A stretch of 64,000 nucleotides of DNA from Portulaca oleracea. Lineage: Eukaryota; Streptophyta; Magnoliopsida; Caryophyllales; Portulacaceae. Under the pieces are notes generated by a model. That model searched no databases, was not told the origin of the DNA, and saw nothing but the letters and a program-made list of their open reading frames with translations. Positions 13,751 to 23,040 of this stretch are shown here, one piece after another; position 1 is the stretch's first letter, and each line of letters begins with the position of its first letter. The position numbers were made by a program, and so were the translations under genes. The stretch lies in NCBI GenBank assembly GCA_029582165.1, contig CM055876.1:21479001-21543000 (forward strand), in the 5' to 3' direction.

Positions 13751-14771
13751 TGATGTATATTTGCCTAGCTATATACATGAGGCCTAGATAAAGGACCTCT
13801 ATCCATTAGAAGCTACAAATGTCGCCTTGGGTATCAACAACTACAAGGGTTTATTAGCTCAAGGAAGAAAGCATGAAGGACCTTTGATGGTATTCTAGCT
13901 TACATGGAGTTACTCACATTTGGAGGACATCAATGAGCATAAATAACTCTCAAGTCCTTATTGAGAAGTCATCTCTCACGTGACAAAGGACTCCATCAAG
14001 TATAGTTCGATATTTTGCTCTATAACTCTAGATCCATACATCTATTGAGGAAATCATCAAAAGACAGATTGGAGATCTTTCAATAAGCTTTCCAATGTTT
14101 TTAGAATCAATGAAAACGGACAATTATTGAAGGAGTTATAGCAATTTCTTTCTAGAGTTGTATTTTAGAGTTTATGATTTCATAAATAGGATATATGATG
14201 TAATAGTTGATTCTTGGTTTCTTGAACCCTAGGTACACGTCAAGGGGTCCCTAAAGTAGTATAAATAGACCCCTAGGTGCCATTGTATTCAATCATTCAT
14301 TCATATATCAAATACAAACACGTGGTGTTGTTTTCTCTCTAGCTTTTGTCTAGTTTTCGTTTCTCTTGAGGAGTTTGAAGTTATCCCCTTCTTCTATTCA
14401 AGGGTGGCATCCTTGAAGGTGAAAGGAAGGAATTGAAGAGTTCTTTGAGGTGGTGTGGCTGTATCCTCATCGATCCTTCAAAAGCCAAATCTATCCAACT
14501 ATCCATTCCATCGTTCATTCAACGACATTCATCCAACCTCACGTCATTCATCAAGAATTCATCAAGAACCCAAAGCATTCAAACCGTCCATCATTCGTTC
14601 ATCATCATACCTTCATTTGGTAATCATCTTTCATAGTTCTTTCCATCTTTTCTATCCATTTCCATTTCATTTTCGCACATTAAGAACTTTGAGAAGGGAG
14701 ATTTTCATCTTCGCTCTTAAAGATCCTTAGCCCTTTTGTGTAATGTGATCTTGTGATCCCATTATACATCA
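13751..14771 (+). mobile_element. LTR, family A, fourth in array
   Basis: 1021 bp, TGATGTATAT to TATACATCA, preceded by CAGGGGAGAA and followed by the best PBS of the array. Confidence 0.9.
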
Positions 14772-14775
14772 AAAG

Positions 14776-14787
14776 TGGTATCAGAGC
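14776..14787 (+). other. Primer-binding site (initiator Met-tRNA), copy A4
   Basis: TGGTATCAGAGC, four bases after the LTR end. It is complementary to the 3' end of plant initiator Met-tRNA, the usual primer for plant gypsy elements. Confidence 0.88.
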
Positions 14788-17700
14788 TTAGGAGATTGAT
14801 TCTCTTAGTTCTTGATCCATCTTTTCACCATCTTTCCATCAAAAATCCATCCCCATCATCCCACCATCATCACGCCATGAGTTCTTCCAGAACTCATAAA
14901 GAACTCATAAAGAACCATAAACTCCATAAAGAACCCATAGCCCAAACACAATCCGCCCCAAATACAAACCTCTCGTCCTCTACCCATCAAAACCCTAAAC
15001 CATGAATCTTGCACCAAGATTGATCAAGATGGACGATTCTAGCAAGAATTCCCAACGTGAGCTCTGATGCGTGAAACAACTTGATGATCTCACCAAACAA
15101 ATGGAAGAACTTAGGATTCTTCCAAAGGGATCAAGCACAAAATCACGTGTGGTTTACTCTTCTAAGGTTGAATATGAAGCATCTTATGAATGGAGTAAGC
15201 GTTCAGTGAAGAATGGAAATAAAGTTCAAGAAGAGTTCTTGCCCTACAAATACAAAGGAGATAACTTCAACAAGCTTGAAATAATGAAGCAAGGGAGCAA
15301 GGGCGTGATTGAATATACCATAGAATTGAGGCGGCAACTACGGAGTATGGCCTTAAGGAGAATGATCAAGACGTTTTGGTATGTTATACTCTTGGTCTTA
15401 ATGATTACATTTGGTGTGTTGTTGTACATCAATCTTACATGAACTTGGAGGAGTTAAGTTCTTTAGCCCTTGATGTTGAAATAGAAGTAAAGAGTAAAGA
15501 ACTTTGGGATAGAACTCATTTTGATCATGTTGAAAGTGTATGTCAAGCGTCATCCTATGAGCAACTGAATTTGGAAGTGAATCATTTGATGTATTTGACG
15601 TGTATGATGATGTTCATGAAGTATGTGATAACCTAGGCACAAATGAGGAAGTTAATGTAGTATGTAGCGTGCCTAAAGATGAGTTTAAAGTGTATGACAA
15701 TCCATTGTATGAGGAGAATAATGAAGAGTCTCAAGTATATGACAACCCGTTGTATGAGGAGGAAGGCATGAATGAAGAAGTTGAATTTGCCGAATGTGAT
15801 GTTTTTGTTGAAAATGAGCAAGTTCAGGAAGTATATAGTAGCATGGCTAAAGAAGTAAATGAGGTACACATAGAGGAGGATCTTGAAGTAGAGGAAGTAG
15901 AAGAATTGAATGAAGAAGAGCTGCGTGATGAAATGTGTTCATTGATCCAAGAAGGAGAAAGTTGTGCCATCATTGACGTTGACATTGATCTTGACGATAT
16001 ATTAGCCTCGCTACAACAAATGTCCAAGCATTGCAAATGAAGAGTTAGTCACACCATGGCAATGATCTTCATATGGATCCAAGAAGTTTAGTAAGTCTTG
16101 CTTTTTACAAGATTTGCAAAGATTCATTATATTGTAATATTACTTCTATGGATTCTTGTTATACTTTGTTGGAAGAATCAAAGTTGTATGATAGGAGTAT
16201 CATGCTCCAAGAGGCGTCCTTATTACCACCTTGTCTCTCGGCTCAAGGAGGATCAAAGTACTCTTATGGCACTTATGGAGAATAAGTATCATGAATTTGA
16301 AGAACCAAGGAGTCTCATTCTTACACCAATGGAGGTTGGAAACCGTGGGCCTATAAAGGATCAAGATCCTTTACCATCACTTGTTCTCATTTGTGAATAT
16401 TTGGATGAAAGACAAGCACCATCAACAAGTGACCTCTCTCACTTATCTCTTTTGGTACGTTTCTCTTCCATGAGTATTATCATGCTTCAAAGGCTGCAAC
16501 CAAATCCTATGATTCATCACCGAATGGTCTATGCAAAGGATCAAGCGCAATTCATGGATAACTACATCAATGTCCTTGATTTTCATAGTATACAACATAT
16601 TTCGAAAGAGTATGTACCATTGCAATGTAAAGAGATTGTATTTGTATACTTTGATAACATTTTTGTATATAGTAGAAGTAGAAAGGAGTATGTAAATCAT
16701 TTGGAGTTAGCCTTAGCGAAGCACAAGAAGCCATGGAGAATGGAGAAGTACTTGGAGAAATGTCCTTACCTCTCGTCCAAGAATATGCAATCTCACCATA
16801 TCTCATCAAATGGAGTAATTCAAGTGGACAAAAGGAAGAAAAGAATTATTCAAGAAGGGTCCATACTTGCATCTATACTTGAGGTACTATGACTCTTAAA
16901 GGATGCTAAAGATCGTCATATTCTTTTATTCCCTATTCTTGCATCATATTTGTTCATTACAAATGGAGTTGAGAAAGGTGAAGTCCTATCTCAAGGAAGT
17001 TGTCCCATGGATTATTTTGGTGAAATACCAAGTGGAGAAAAGAAGAAGCTTCACGCTTATGGCTTAGCATTCATACTTGTTGCTATCATGAGGATATTTG
17101 AGCAAAAGGAATATTATCTTGGAGGAATCATGCTTAAGCTTCGTGAATCTTACAAAGTATTAGAGTATGTTTCATATGAAGAGGAGATCACGTCATCATC
17201 ATGTTTTGAGATGGAGTACTTGATTCGTTCATCAAAATCAAGTCACTTGGAGGAAGCAAGTCCTTTGACTAAAGGAAGTTTTCTAACGAGGAGATACATG
17301 TTTGATTCAAGAGTACCTAGTCTTGAATATATCAAGGAGTTGTATGAAGATGATGATGATTTTAAAGAAGTATACAAGGTATGTGAGAAGCATCCTCTAC
17401 AATCCTTTTATATTGATCATGGATTTCTTTTCAAAGGGAATCAAGTGTGTATTCCAAGGAGTGGAATTCGTGAAATCTTAATCATGGAAGTACATGGAAG
17501 TTCTTTTGATCATTTGGGTCTACTCAATACGTATCTTAAGATGAAGGAGTATTATTTCTGGCCTAGCATGATCGTTGATATCGGGTATAAGTTGCAAAAT
17601 TGTGACATTTGCAATCCTTCTATACCATATGGAGATGAAAGCTAGAATTTTATGGTTGAAGTGCCATGGATTCAAGGAAGTCAAGATGATATTAAGATCG

Positions 17701-18078
17701 TTGAAGGTCATCCTTCAAAGATGGAACACCATATTACTATTGTCTTCATCATGAGTTACAAGCTTGTGAATCTATACTTTGAAGTTGAGAAGTTATATGA
17801 GATTTCTACAATCTCCATGAATAAACGAGATTTGAAGCACCATAATATCAATGGCTTATTCATGAGAAGACTTGGAAGAAAGTGGAAGTTCAAGTCAAGC
17901 ATCAAAGGAATCTATGATGATTTCAAGGCATTCAAGAAGAGAATTTGTAAACCTATAAGAAGGAACAAGAGTGATGTCAATAACACATATGGGAAGACAT
18001 CTTATAAACAAGGAAGCAGAAGTGTTAAGTACTGGTTTAGAAGAAGTTTTGTCTAAGTTTGAGGACAAACTTTTTCAA

Positions 18079-18089
18079 CCGGGGGAGAA
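18079..18089 (+). other. Polypurine tract, family A
   Basis: CCGGGGGAGAA immediately before the LTR TG. It would prime plus-strand synthesis in LTR elements. The other array copies show shortened versions (CAGGGAGAA, TGGGGAGAA, AGGGGAGAA). Confidence 0.8.
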
Positions 18090-19121
18090 TGATGTATATT
18101 TGCCTAGCTATATACATCAAGGCCTAGATAAAGGACCTCTATCCAGCTAGAAGCTACAAATGTCGCCTTGGGTATCAACAACTACAAGGGTTTATTAGCT
18201 CAAGGAAGAAAGCATGAAGGACCTTTGATGGTATTCTAGCTTACATGGAGTTACTCTCACATTTGGAGGACATCAATGAGCATAAATAACTCTCAAGTCC
18301 TTATTGAGAAGTCATCTCTCACGGCAGCAAAGGACTCCATCAAGTATAGTTCGATATTTTTCTCTATAACTCTTGATCCATACATCTATTGAGGAAATCA
18401 TCAAAAGACAGATTGGAGCTCTTTCAATAAGCTTTCCAATGGTTTTTGAATCAATGAAAACGGACAAGTATTGAAGGAGTTATAGCAATTTCTTTCTAGA
18501 GTTGTATTTTAGAGTTTATGATGTCATAAATAGGATATATGATGTAATAGTTGATTCTTGGTTTCTTGAACCCTAGGTACACGTCCAAGGGGTCCCTAAA
18601 GTAGTATAAATAGACCCCCTAGGGTGCCATTGTATTCAATCATTCATTCATATATCAAATACAAACACATGGTGTTGTTTTCTCTCTAGCTTTTGTGCTA
18701 GTTTTCGTTTCTCTTGAGGGAGTTTCGAAGTTATCCCCTTCTTCTATTCAAGGGTGGCATCCTTGAAGGTGAAAGGAAGGAATTGAAGAGTTCTTTGAGG
18801 TGGTGTGGCTGTATCCTCATCGATCCTTCAAAAGCCAAATCTATCCAACTATCCATTCCATCGTTCATTCAACGACATTCATCCAACCTCACGTCATTCA
18901 TCAAGAATTCATCAAGAACCCAAAGCATTCAAACCGTCCATCATTCGTTCATCATCATACCTTCATTTGGTAATCATCTTTCATAGTTCTTTCCATCTTT
19001 TCTATCCATTTCCATTTTATTTTCGCACATTAAGAACTTTGAGAAGGGAGATTTTCATCTTCGCTCTTAAAGATCCTTAGCCCTTTTGTGTAATGTGATC
19101 TTGTGATCCCATTATACATCA
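18090..19121 (+). mobile_element. LTR, family A, right end of array
   Basis: 1032 bp. The 5' end forms a perfect hairpin: TGATGTATAT at 18090-18099 and its complement ATATACATCA at 18110-18119. TATAAATA at 18605-18612 sits between AAGGGGTC and GACCCCCT. No PBS follows; instead coding sequence of E begins at 19122, so this is the outer 3' LTR. Confidence 0.92.
18587..18620 (+). promoter_or_regulatory. LTR promoter core with TATA box in an inverted repeat
   Basis: TATAAATA lies between near-complementary G-rich and C-rich arms. The same arrangement recurs in the other LTR families. The TATA box itself is a standard plant LTR promoter element; the hairpin role is inference. Confidence 0.6.
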
Positions 19122-19445
19122 AAGAAGATCACATTGGCCCCATTGCCACCTTCTTCTATTATTCGGCCACCCCAACAAAAGGAGCAAGAAAAGGAGTCCA
19201 ATATTGTTTCCTTGCTAAAAGCGGATCAACATGAGTTTCATGAGCAAAAGGAGTTGATTTTGGCGAATTTGCAAGAAGAACAAGCTTCCCCAACTATTGA
19301 ACACCCGCGGCTTGCCCCCTTGATGAGGAGATTTGGTCATTTGTTTCCAAAAGACATGCCCCACGGCTTGCCACCAAGGAGGGACATTGAGCATAAGATT
19401 GATCTAATTAGGAGCTACATTGCAACAAGCAAGCATACCGAATGA
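19122..19445 (+). pseudogene. E element: protease-RT linker, 5' truncated by array A
   Basis: Opens in frame at the array junction with KKITLAPLPPSSIIRPPQQK and continues to the conserved RT-entry block FPKDMPHGLPPRRDIEHKIDL. It is nearly identical in sequence to 26453-26743, which belongs to another copy. A frame break at about 19430 replaces the expected AYRMNPKE block by SKHTE and a stop; the following bases still encode [18 protein letters not shown] in the shifted frame. The upstream gag and protease lie beyond the array, out of window. Confidence 0.8.
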
Positions 19446-19971
19446 ACCCCAAAGAGTCTCAAGAAGTTCAAAAGCAAGTTGATGAGCTACTCCAAAAGGG
19501 TTTGATTCGTCCAAGTATGAGCCCATGCGCTGTTCGGTGTTACTAGTTCCAAAGAAAGATGGTACTCAACGTATGTGCATGGATTGTAGGTCCATCAACA
19601 AAATCACCATCAAATATCGTTTTCCCATTCCACGTTTGGAGGATCTTCTTGATGAACTTTATGGAAGTGTTGTATTTTCAAAGATCGATTTGAAGAGTGG
19701 ATATCATCAAATTCGCATATGTGAAGGAGATGAATGGAAAACGGCTTTCAAAACCAAAGAAGGCTTATATGAATGGTTAGTGATGCATTTCGGTCTAACA
19801 AATGCTCCTTCTAATTTCATGAGGTTAATGAATCATGTATTGAAACCTTTGATTGGAAAGTGTGTTGTTGTATACTTTGATGACATACTTGTATATAGTA
19901 GAAGTGAGAATGATCATGTAAAGCATATAGAGCTAGTTTTGTATATCTTGGAGAAAGAAAAGCTCTCATGA
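19446..19971 (+). pseudogene. E element: reverse transcriptase (frameshifted)
   Basis: After a one-base loss near 19527 (GTTCGG where GTTCCGG is expected), the frame from 19525 carries the RT palm: [30 protein letters not shown] with the first catalytic Asp, [15 protein letters not shown], and YFDD at residues 117-120 of this frame. All RT active-site residues are present. A second break at about 19965 separates the thumb. RT copies the element RNA into DNA in cytoplasmic particles; this copy could not make it in one piece unless the frameshifts are sequencing errors. Confidence 0.88.
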
Positions 19972-19972
19972 C

Positions 19973-21523
19973 TTGGAGAAGTGCTCTTTCTTCTCACCCA
20001 AGGTTGTTTTCCTTGGATATGTGCTCTCCAAAGATGGAATCCATGTCGACCAAGAAAAGATCAAAGCTATCCAAGAATGGCCAACACCAACGAGTATACA
20101 TGAGGTACGATCATTTCATGGTTTAGCTTCTTTCTATAGAAGATTTATCAAGAATTTCTCTACTATTATGGCTCTTATGACCGAATTGTTGAAGCAAAAG
20201 GAGTATTCTTGGAGTAAAAGCGCTCAATTGGCGTTTGAGAGCATCAAAGAAAAGTTGTGTAACGCACCTCTTCTAGTCTTGCCATGTTTTGACAAAGTAT
20301 TTGAAGTAGAAGTGGATGCTAGTGGAGTTGGCATTGGTGCCGTCCTTACACAAGAGGGAAGGCCAATAGCCTACTTTAGTGAGAAGTTAAATGATGCCAA
20401 AAGAAAGTATAGTACATATGATAAAGAGTTCTATGCCATTGTAAGAGCTCTTGAGCATTGGAGGCACTATTTGCTAAGTGGAGAGTTCATCCTTCATAGT
20501 GATCATGAAGCTCTCAAATTCATCCAAGGCCAACACAAGCTTAACCCACGCCATGCCAAATGGGTTGAATTTATGCAAGCCTTTCAATTCGTGATCAAGC
20601 ACAAAGCCGGGCACTTGAATAAGGGTGCCGATGCTCTTTCAAGAAGGTACTTACTTACATATATTCTTGATTCTAATGTTGCTGGATTTGAGCATATTAA
20701 GGATTTGTATCAAGATGATCAAGATTTCAAAGAAGTGTACGTTTTGGCGAAGAAACATCCCCATGAAATGTTTCATATTGAAGATGGTTTCCTATTCAAA
20801 GGGAATCAATTATGCATACCAAAGACTTCCTTGCGTGAATTGTTGATTCAAGAGGTCCATGGAGGTGCTTTGGCGGGTCATTTTGGTATAGAGAAGACTT
20901 ATTTGATGTTGAGAGATTATTACTTTTGGCCAAGTATGGTGAAAGATGTTGAGCATATTGTGAAGAGATGTGGTACGTGCAACCTTGCCAAGTCACATGT
21001 GTTACCACAAGGCTTATATACACCTCTACCTATCCCATATCATCCTTGGGAAGATGTGAGTTTAGACTTCGTTGTGGGTCTACCTCGAACTCAAAGAGGT
21101 AAAGATTCTATTATGGTGGTTGTAGATCGATTTTCAAAGATGGCACATTTTGTACCTTGCAACACTACATATGATGCTACGAGAGTTGCTACTTTATACT
21201 TTGATGAGATTGTTAAGTTGCATGGTATACCCAAGACTATGGTGAGTGATAGAGACTCTAAGTTTCTAAGTCACTTTTGGGTTACTCTTTGGAAGAAGAT
21301 GGGAACAAAACTCAAATTTAGCATGGCATGTCATCCCCAAACGGATGGACAAACTGAAGTTGTCAACCGTACCTTGGGAGCCTTATTACGAGCTTTGGTG
21401 AGTAAGGATAAGAAAAGTTGGGATACTTTGTTGAGCCATGCTGAATTTGCTTATAATCGGAGTCCAAATCGAGCTACAAAGTTATCTCCATTTGAAGTTG
21501 TGTACGAGAGTGGAGGAGATTAA
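19973..21523 (+). CDS. E element: RT thumb, RNase H and integrase
   Basis: Open for 516 codons; a natural start is not implied, since it is the continuation of pol. Residues 1-80: RT thumb (EKCSFFSPKVVFLGYVLS, SFHGLASFYRRFI). RNase H: D115 (VDASGVGIG), E152, D177, D220. Integrase: zinc finger H296, H303, C333, C336; core D365, D426, E462 with D-35-E spacing. The end (SPFEVVYESGGD) is abnormal: the segment that normally follows SPFEVVYG is missing, and the C-terminal domain continues in another frame from about 21510. The catalytic sites look intact, which makes this the only autonomous-type pol in the window. Confidence 0.88.
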   Translation: MEKCSFFSPKVVFLGYVLSKDGIHVDQEKIKAIQEWPTPTSIHEVRSFHGLASFYRRFIKNFSTIMALMTELLKQKEYSWSKSAQLAFESIKEKLCNAPLLVLPCFDKVFEVEVDASGVGIGAVLTQEGRPIAYFSEKLNDAKRKYSTYDKEFYAIVRALEHWRHYLLSGEFILHSDHEALKFIQGQHKLNPRHAKWVEFMQAFQFVIKHKAGHLNKGADALSRRYLLTYILDSNVAGFEHIKDLYQDDQDFKEVYVLAKKHPHEMFHIEDGFLFKGNQLCIPKTSLRELLIQEVHGGALAGHFGIEKTYLMLRDYYFWPSMVKDVEHIVKRCGTCNLAKSHVLPQGLYTPLPIPYHPWEDVSLDFVVGLPRTQRGKDSIMVVVDRFSKMAHFVPCNTTYDATRVATLYFDEIVKLHGIPKTMVSDRDSKFLSHFWVTLWKKMGTKLKFSMACHPQTDGQTEVVNRTLGALLRALVSKDKKSWDTLLSHAEFAYNRSPNRATKLSPFEVVYESGGD

Positions 21524-22013
21524 GAAGTTACATGAGGAAGTTCGTGAAAAGATCATGAGGTATACTCAAAGGGTTGAAGAGAAGGTCAATCAAAAGAGGA
21601 AGAAGGTTATTTTCAAACCTGGAGACATGGTATGGATTCACCTCAAGAAAGAAAGGTTTCCAAATAGAAAAAAAGGGAAATTGAAACCAAGAAGTGATGA
21701 TCCTTTTGAGGTCATTGAGAAGATCGGAGATAATGCCTACAAATTGAAGTTAGATGATGGTTATGAGGGAAGTTGTACTTTCAATATAAGTGATCTCAAA
21801 CCTTATTATCAAGAAGGTGAAGAGATTCCAAGTTTGAGGGCAAACTTTTCTCAAGAAGGGGTGAATGATGCATATCATACTTCAATGCATCAAGAGGAAG
21901 CTCTTAAAGACGTCGCAAACCTACTACAACTCATTTCAAGTGGTTTCTCACATGACATCACGAGTATCTCCTACACTAAGAGATTTTTGAGCTCCTTATC
22001 TCAAGAGTCTTGA
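21510..22013 (+). pseudogene. E element: integrase C-terminal domain running into the LTR
   Basis: Frame VEEIKKLHEEVREKIMRYTQ leads to the GPY/F-like module (FKPGDMVWIHLKKERFP, DPFEVIEKIGDNAYKLKL, FNISDLKPYY) typical of gypsy integrases. I see no chromodomain. The frame does not stop at the purine tract: FSQEGVNDAYHTSMHQEEAL crosses the LTR boundary at 21866 and ends at TGA 22011-22013, 49 codons inside the LTR. The join to the preceding frame is broken by a deletion at about 21505. Confidence 0.8.
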
Positions 22014-22705
22014 AGTTCTCATTCAGCCATATGATAGAGCTATTCTTTATGTACATTTTGGCTTTTGAATCTTTAGTATTGGAGTTGTATTTTAGGAGAT
22101 ATTGTATTTTCTTTAAAGTGATGTAATATGTGAGTGGGATGATGTAAGCCCTTAAGGGGCCTAATCTTGGAGCTAGGTGACGCCTAAAGGGGGAGGATTT
22201 CCTATAAATAGACCCCCTTAGGCCTCTTGTAAGACACATCTCATTCATAATGAAATAAACACAAATCTCTCTAAAGTTGCTATGCTTTAGTTTTCTCTCT
22301 AGTTTTTTGCTAGAGTTTTCGAATTCCTTGAGGGGATTTCGATTGAAATCTTCTCTTCTATTCCAAGAGGGAGCAATCTTGGATGGTGCATAGGAGGAGT
22401 TGGATATCATCTTGATTGTGGTGTGTCTTTATCAATCAAGGAGGGTTTCTATTTGCCATTTCTATCTTGTTCTACGCTTTGACGAGTTGTTCTTCACCAT
22501 TGGTATGATCTTGGCTTTGTCTTTGTTTCTCTTGATTGTCATTTTAGTCATATGCATTAGAACTCTCATCCATAGCCCTCCATTTCATTCCAAATTCCTT
22601 CGTTTCATGCGTTTCTTTGAGAAATCAACAATCACAAGTTCTATCTTGTGAACGATCCTTTCTCCAATTCGTGTATAATGGATTTGTTTGATTCATTATG
22701 CATCA
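21866..22705 (+). mobile_element. LTR, family E (3' LTR)
   Basis: 840 bp, TGATGCATATC to TTATGCATCA, after the purine-rich AAGAAGGGGTGAA. TATAAATA is at 22203-22210, flanked by GCCTAAAGGGGG (22182) and CCCCCTTAGGC (22213). The first 27 bases hold TGATGCAT and its complement ATGCATCA. The U3 shares long stretches with B LTRs, such as GTATTGGAGTTGTATTTTAG, showing common ancestry. It abuts a truncated minus-strand B LTR. Confidence 0.88.
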
Positions 22706-23040
22706 GGGTATTTATAGTAGGAAACCTCCCCTTAGGCGTCACCCCTCTTCAAGATTAGGCCCTTTAAGGGCTTACATCATCCCACTCAATTATGACATCA
22801 TTTAAAGAAAATACAATATCTCCTAAAATACAACTCCAATACTAAAGATTCAAAAACCAAAATGTACATAAGAGAAAGCTCTATCATATGGCTTGATTAG
22901 AACTTTAAGGCCCTTGTGATAAGGAGCTCAATAGTCCTGTAGGAGTAGAGATGCCCGTGATGTCACTTGAAATGCCTTGGAGTAGGATAGTAAAGTCTCC
23001 ATGGTTGACCTTGATGAATAAGGCCATCAATTATGCATCA
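22706..23040 (-). mobile_element. LTR fragment, family B minus copy (3' LTR)
   Basis: Reverse complement of the first about 335 bp of a B LTR, from the TATA region to the TG end at 23040 (plus-strand end ATTATGCATCA). Its R-U5 part is missing; the cut lies exactly where the E LTR ends. Confidence 0.82.

Larger units (their letters stand above)
14772..18150 (+). pseudogene. Family A degenerate Gag-Pol region, best array copy A4
   Basis: Least damaged array copy. The Gag start is at 15002 with a stop after about 20 codons. The gag core is at 15071-15442, an acidic VYDNPLYEE region at 15600-16040, and protease-like sequence at 16073-16240 (KDSLYCNITSMDSCYTLLEE, matching QDSLWCDIVPMDTCHVLLGR of family B). 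From about 16250 to 18056 one frame covers the linker, an RT remnant with YFDN, RNase H-like TNGVEKGEVL, an integrase HHCC-like finger and the KGIYDDFKAFKKR domain. It is broken only by TGA (16890) and TAG (17643). A neighbouring frame (SKFEDKLFQPGEND) runs through the PPT into the LTR to TAG at 18148-18150. The catalytic Asp of protease is Glu and the second Asp of RT YxDD is Asn. Confidence 0.8.
1..19121 (+). repeat. Tandem array of family A LTR retrotransposons
   Basis: Five LTRs (starting at 798, 5113, 9431, 13751 and 18090) alternate with four complete internal regions and one partial one, all on the plus strand, with spacing 4315, 4318, 4320 and 4339 bp. Neighbouring units share single LTRs, the pattern expected from unequal recombination between LTRs or integration of a concatemer, not from independent insertions. 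The right end is sharp: the last LTR ends in CA at 19121 and is followed directly by the protease-RT linker of an E element. The left end lies outside the window, so the target duplication (expected AAGAA) cannot be checked. Confidence 0.92.

Noticed and set aside
14776..14787. tRNA gene
   Set aside because: Only the 12 bases complementary to a tRNA 3' end are present; it is a primer-binding site.
16098..16250. Hydrophobic start MLFTRFAKIHYIVILLLWILV as a signal or membrane segment in A
   Set aside because: This is the wrong frame over the protease-like segment; the homologous frame (KDSLYCNITSMDSCYTLL) explains the sequence, and frames switch at a small indel near 16240.
21510..22013. Chromodomain at the end of E integrase
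   Set aside because: After the GPY/F-like module I see no aromatic-cage pattern of chromodomains; the tail inside the LTR is unrelated as far as I can read.
22400..22651. Open frame with membrane-like residues in the E LTR
   Set aside because: Lies wholly in the U5 of an LTR, has no homologue in other LTRs here and no element-typical position for a gene.
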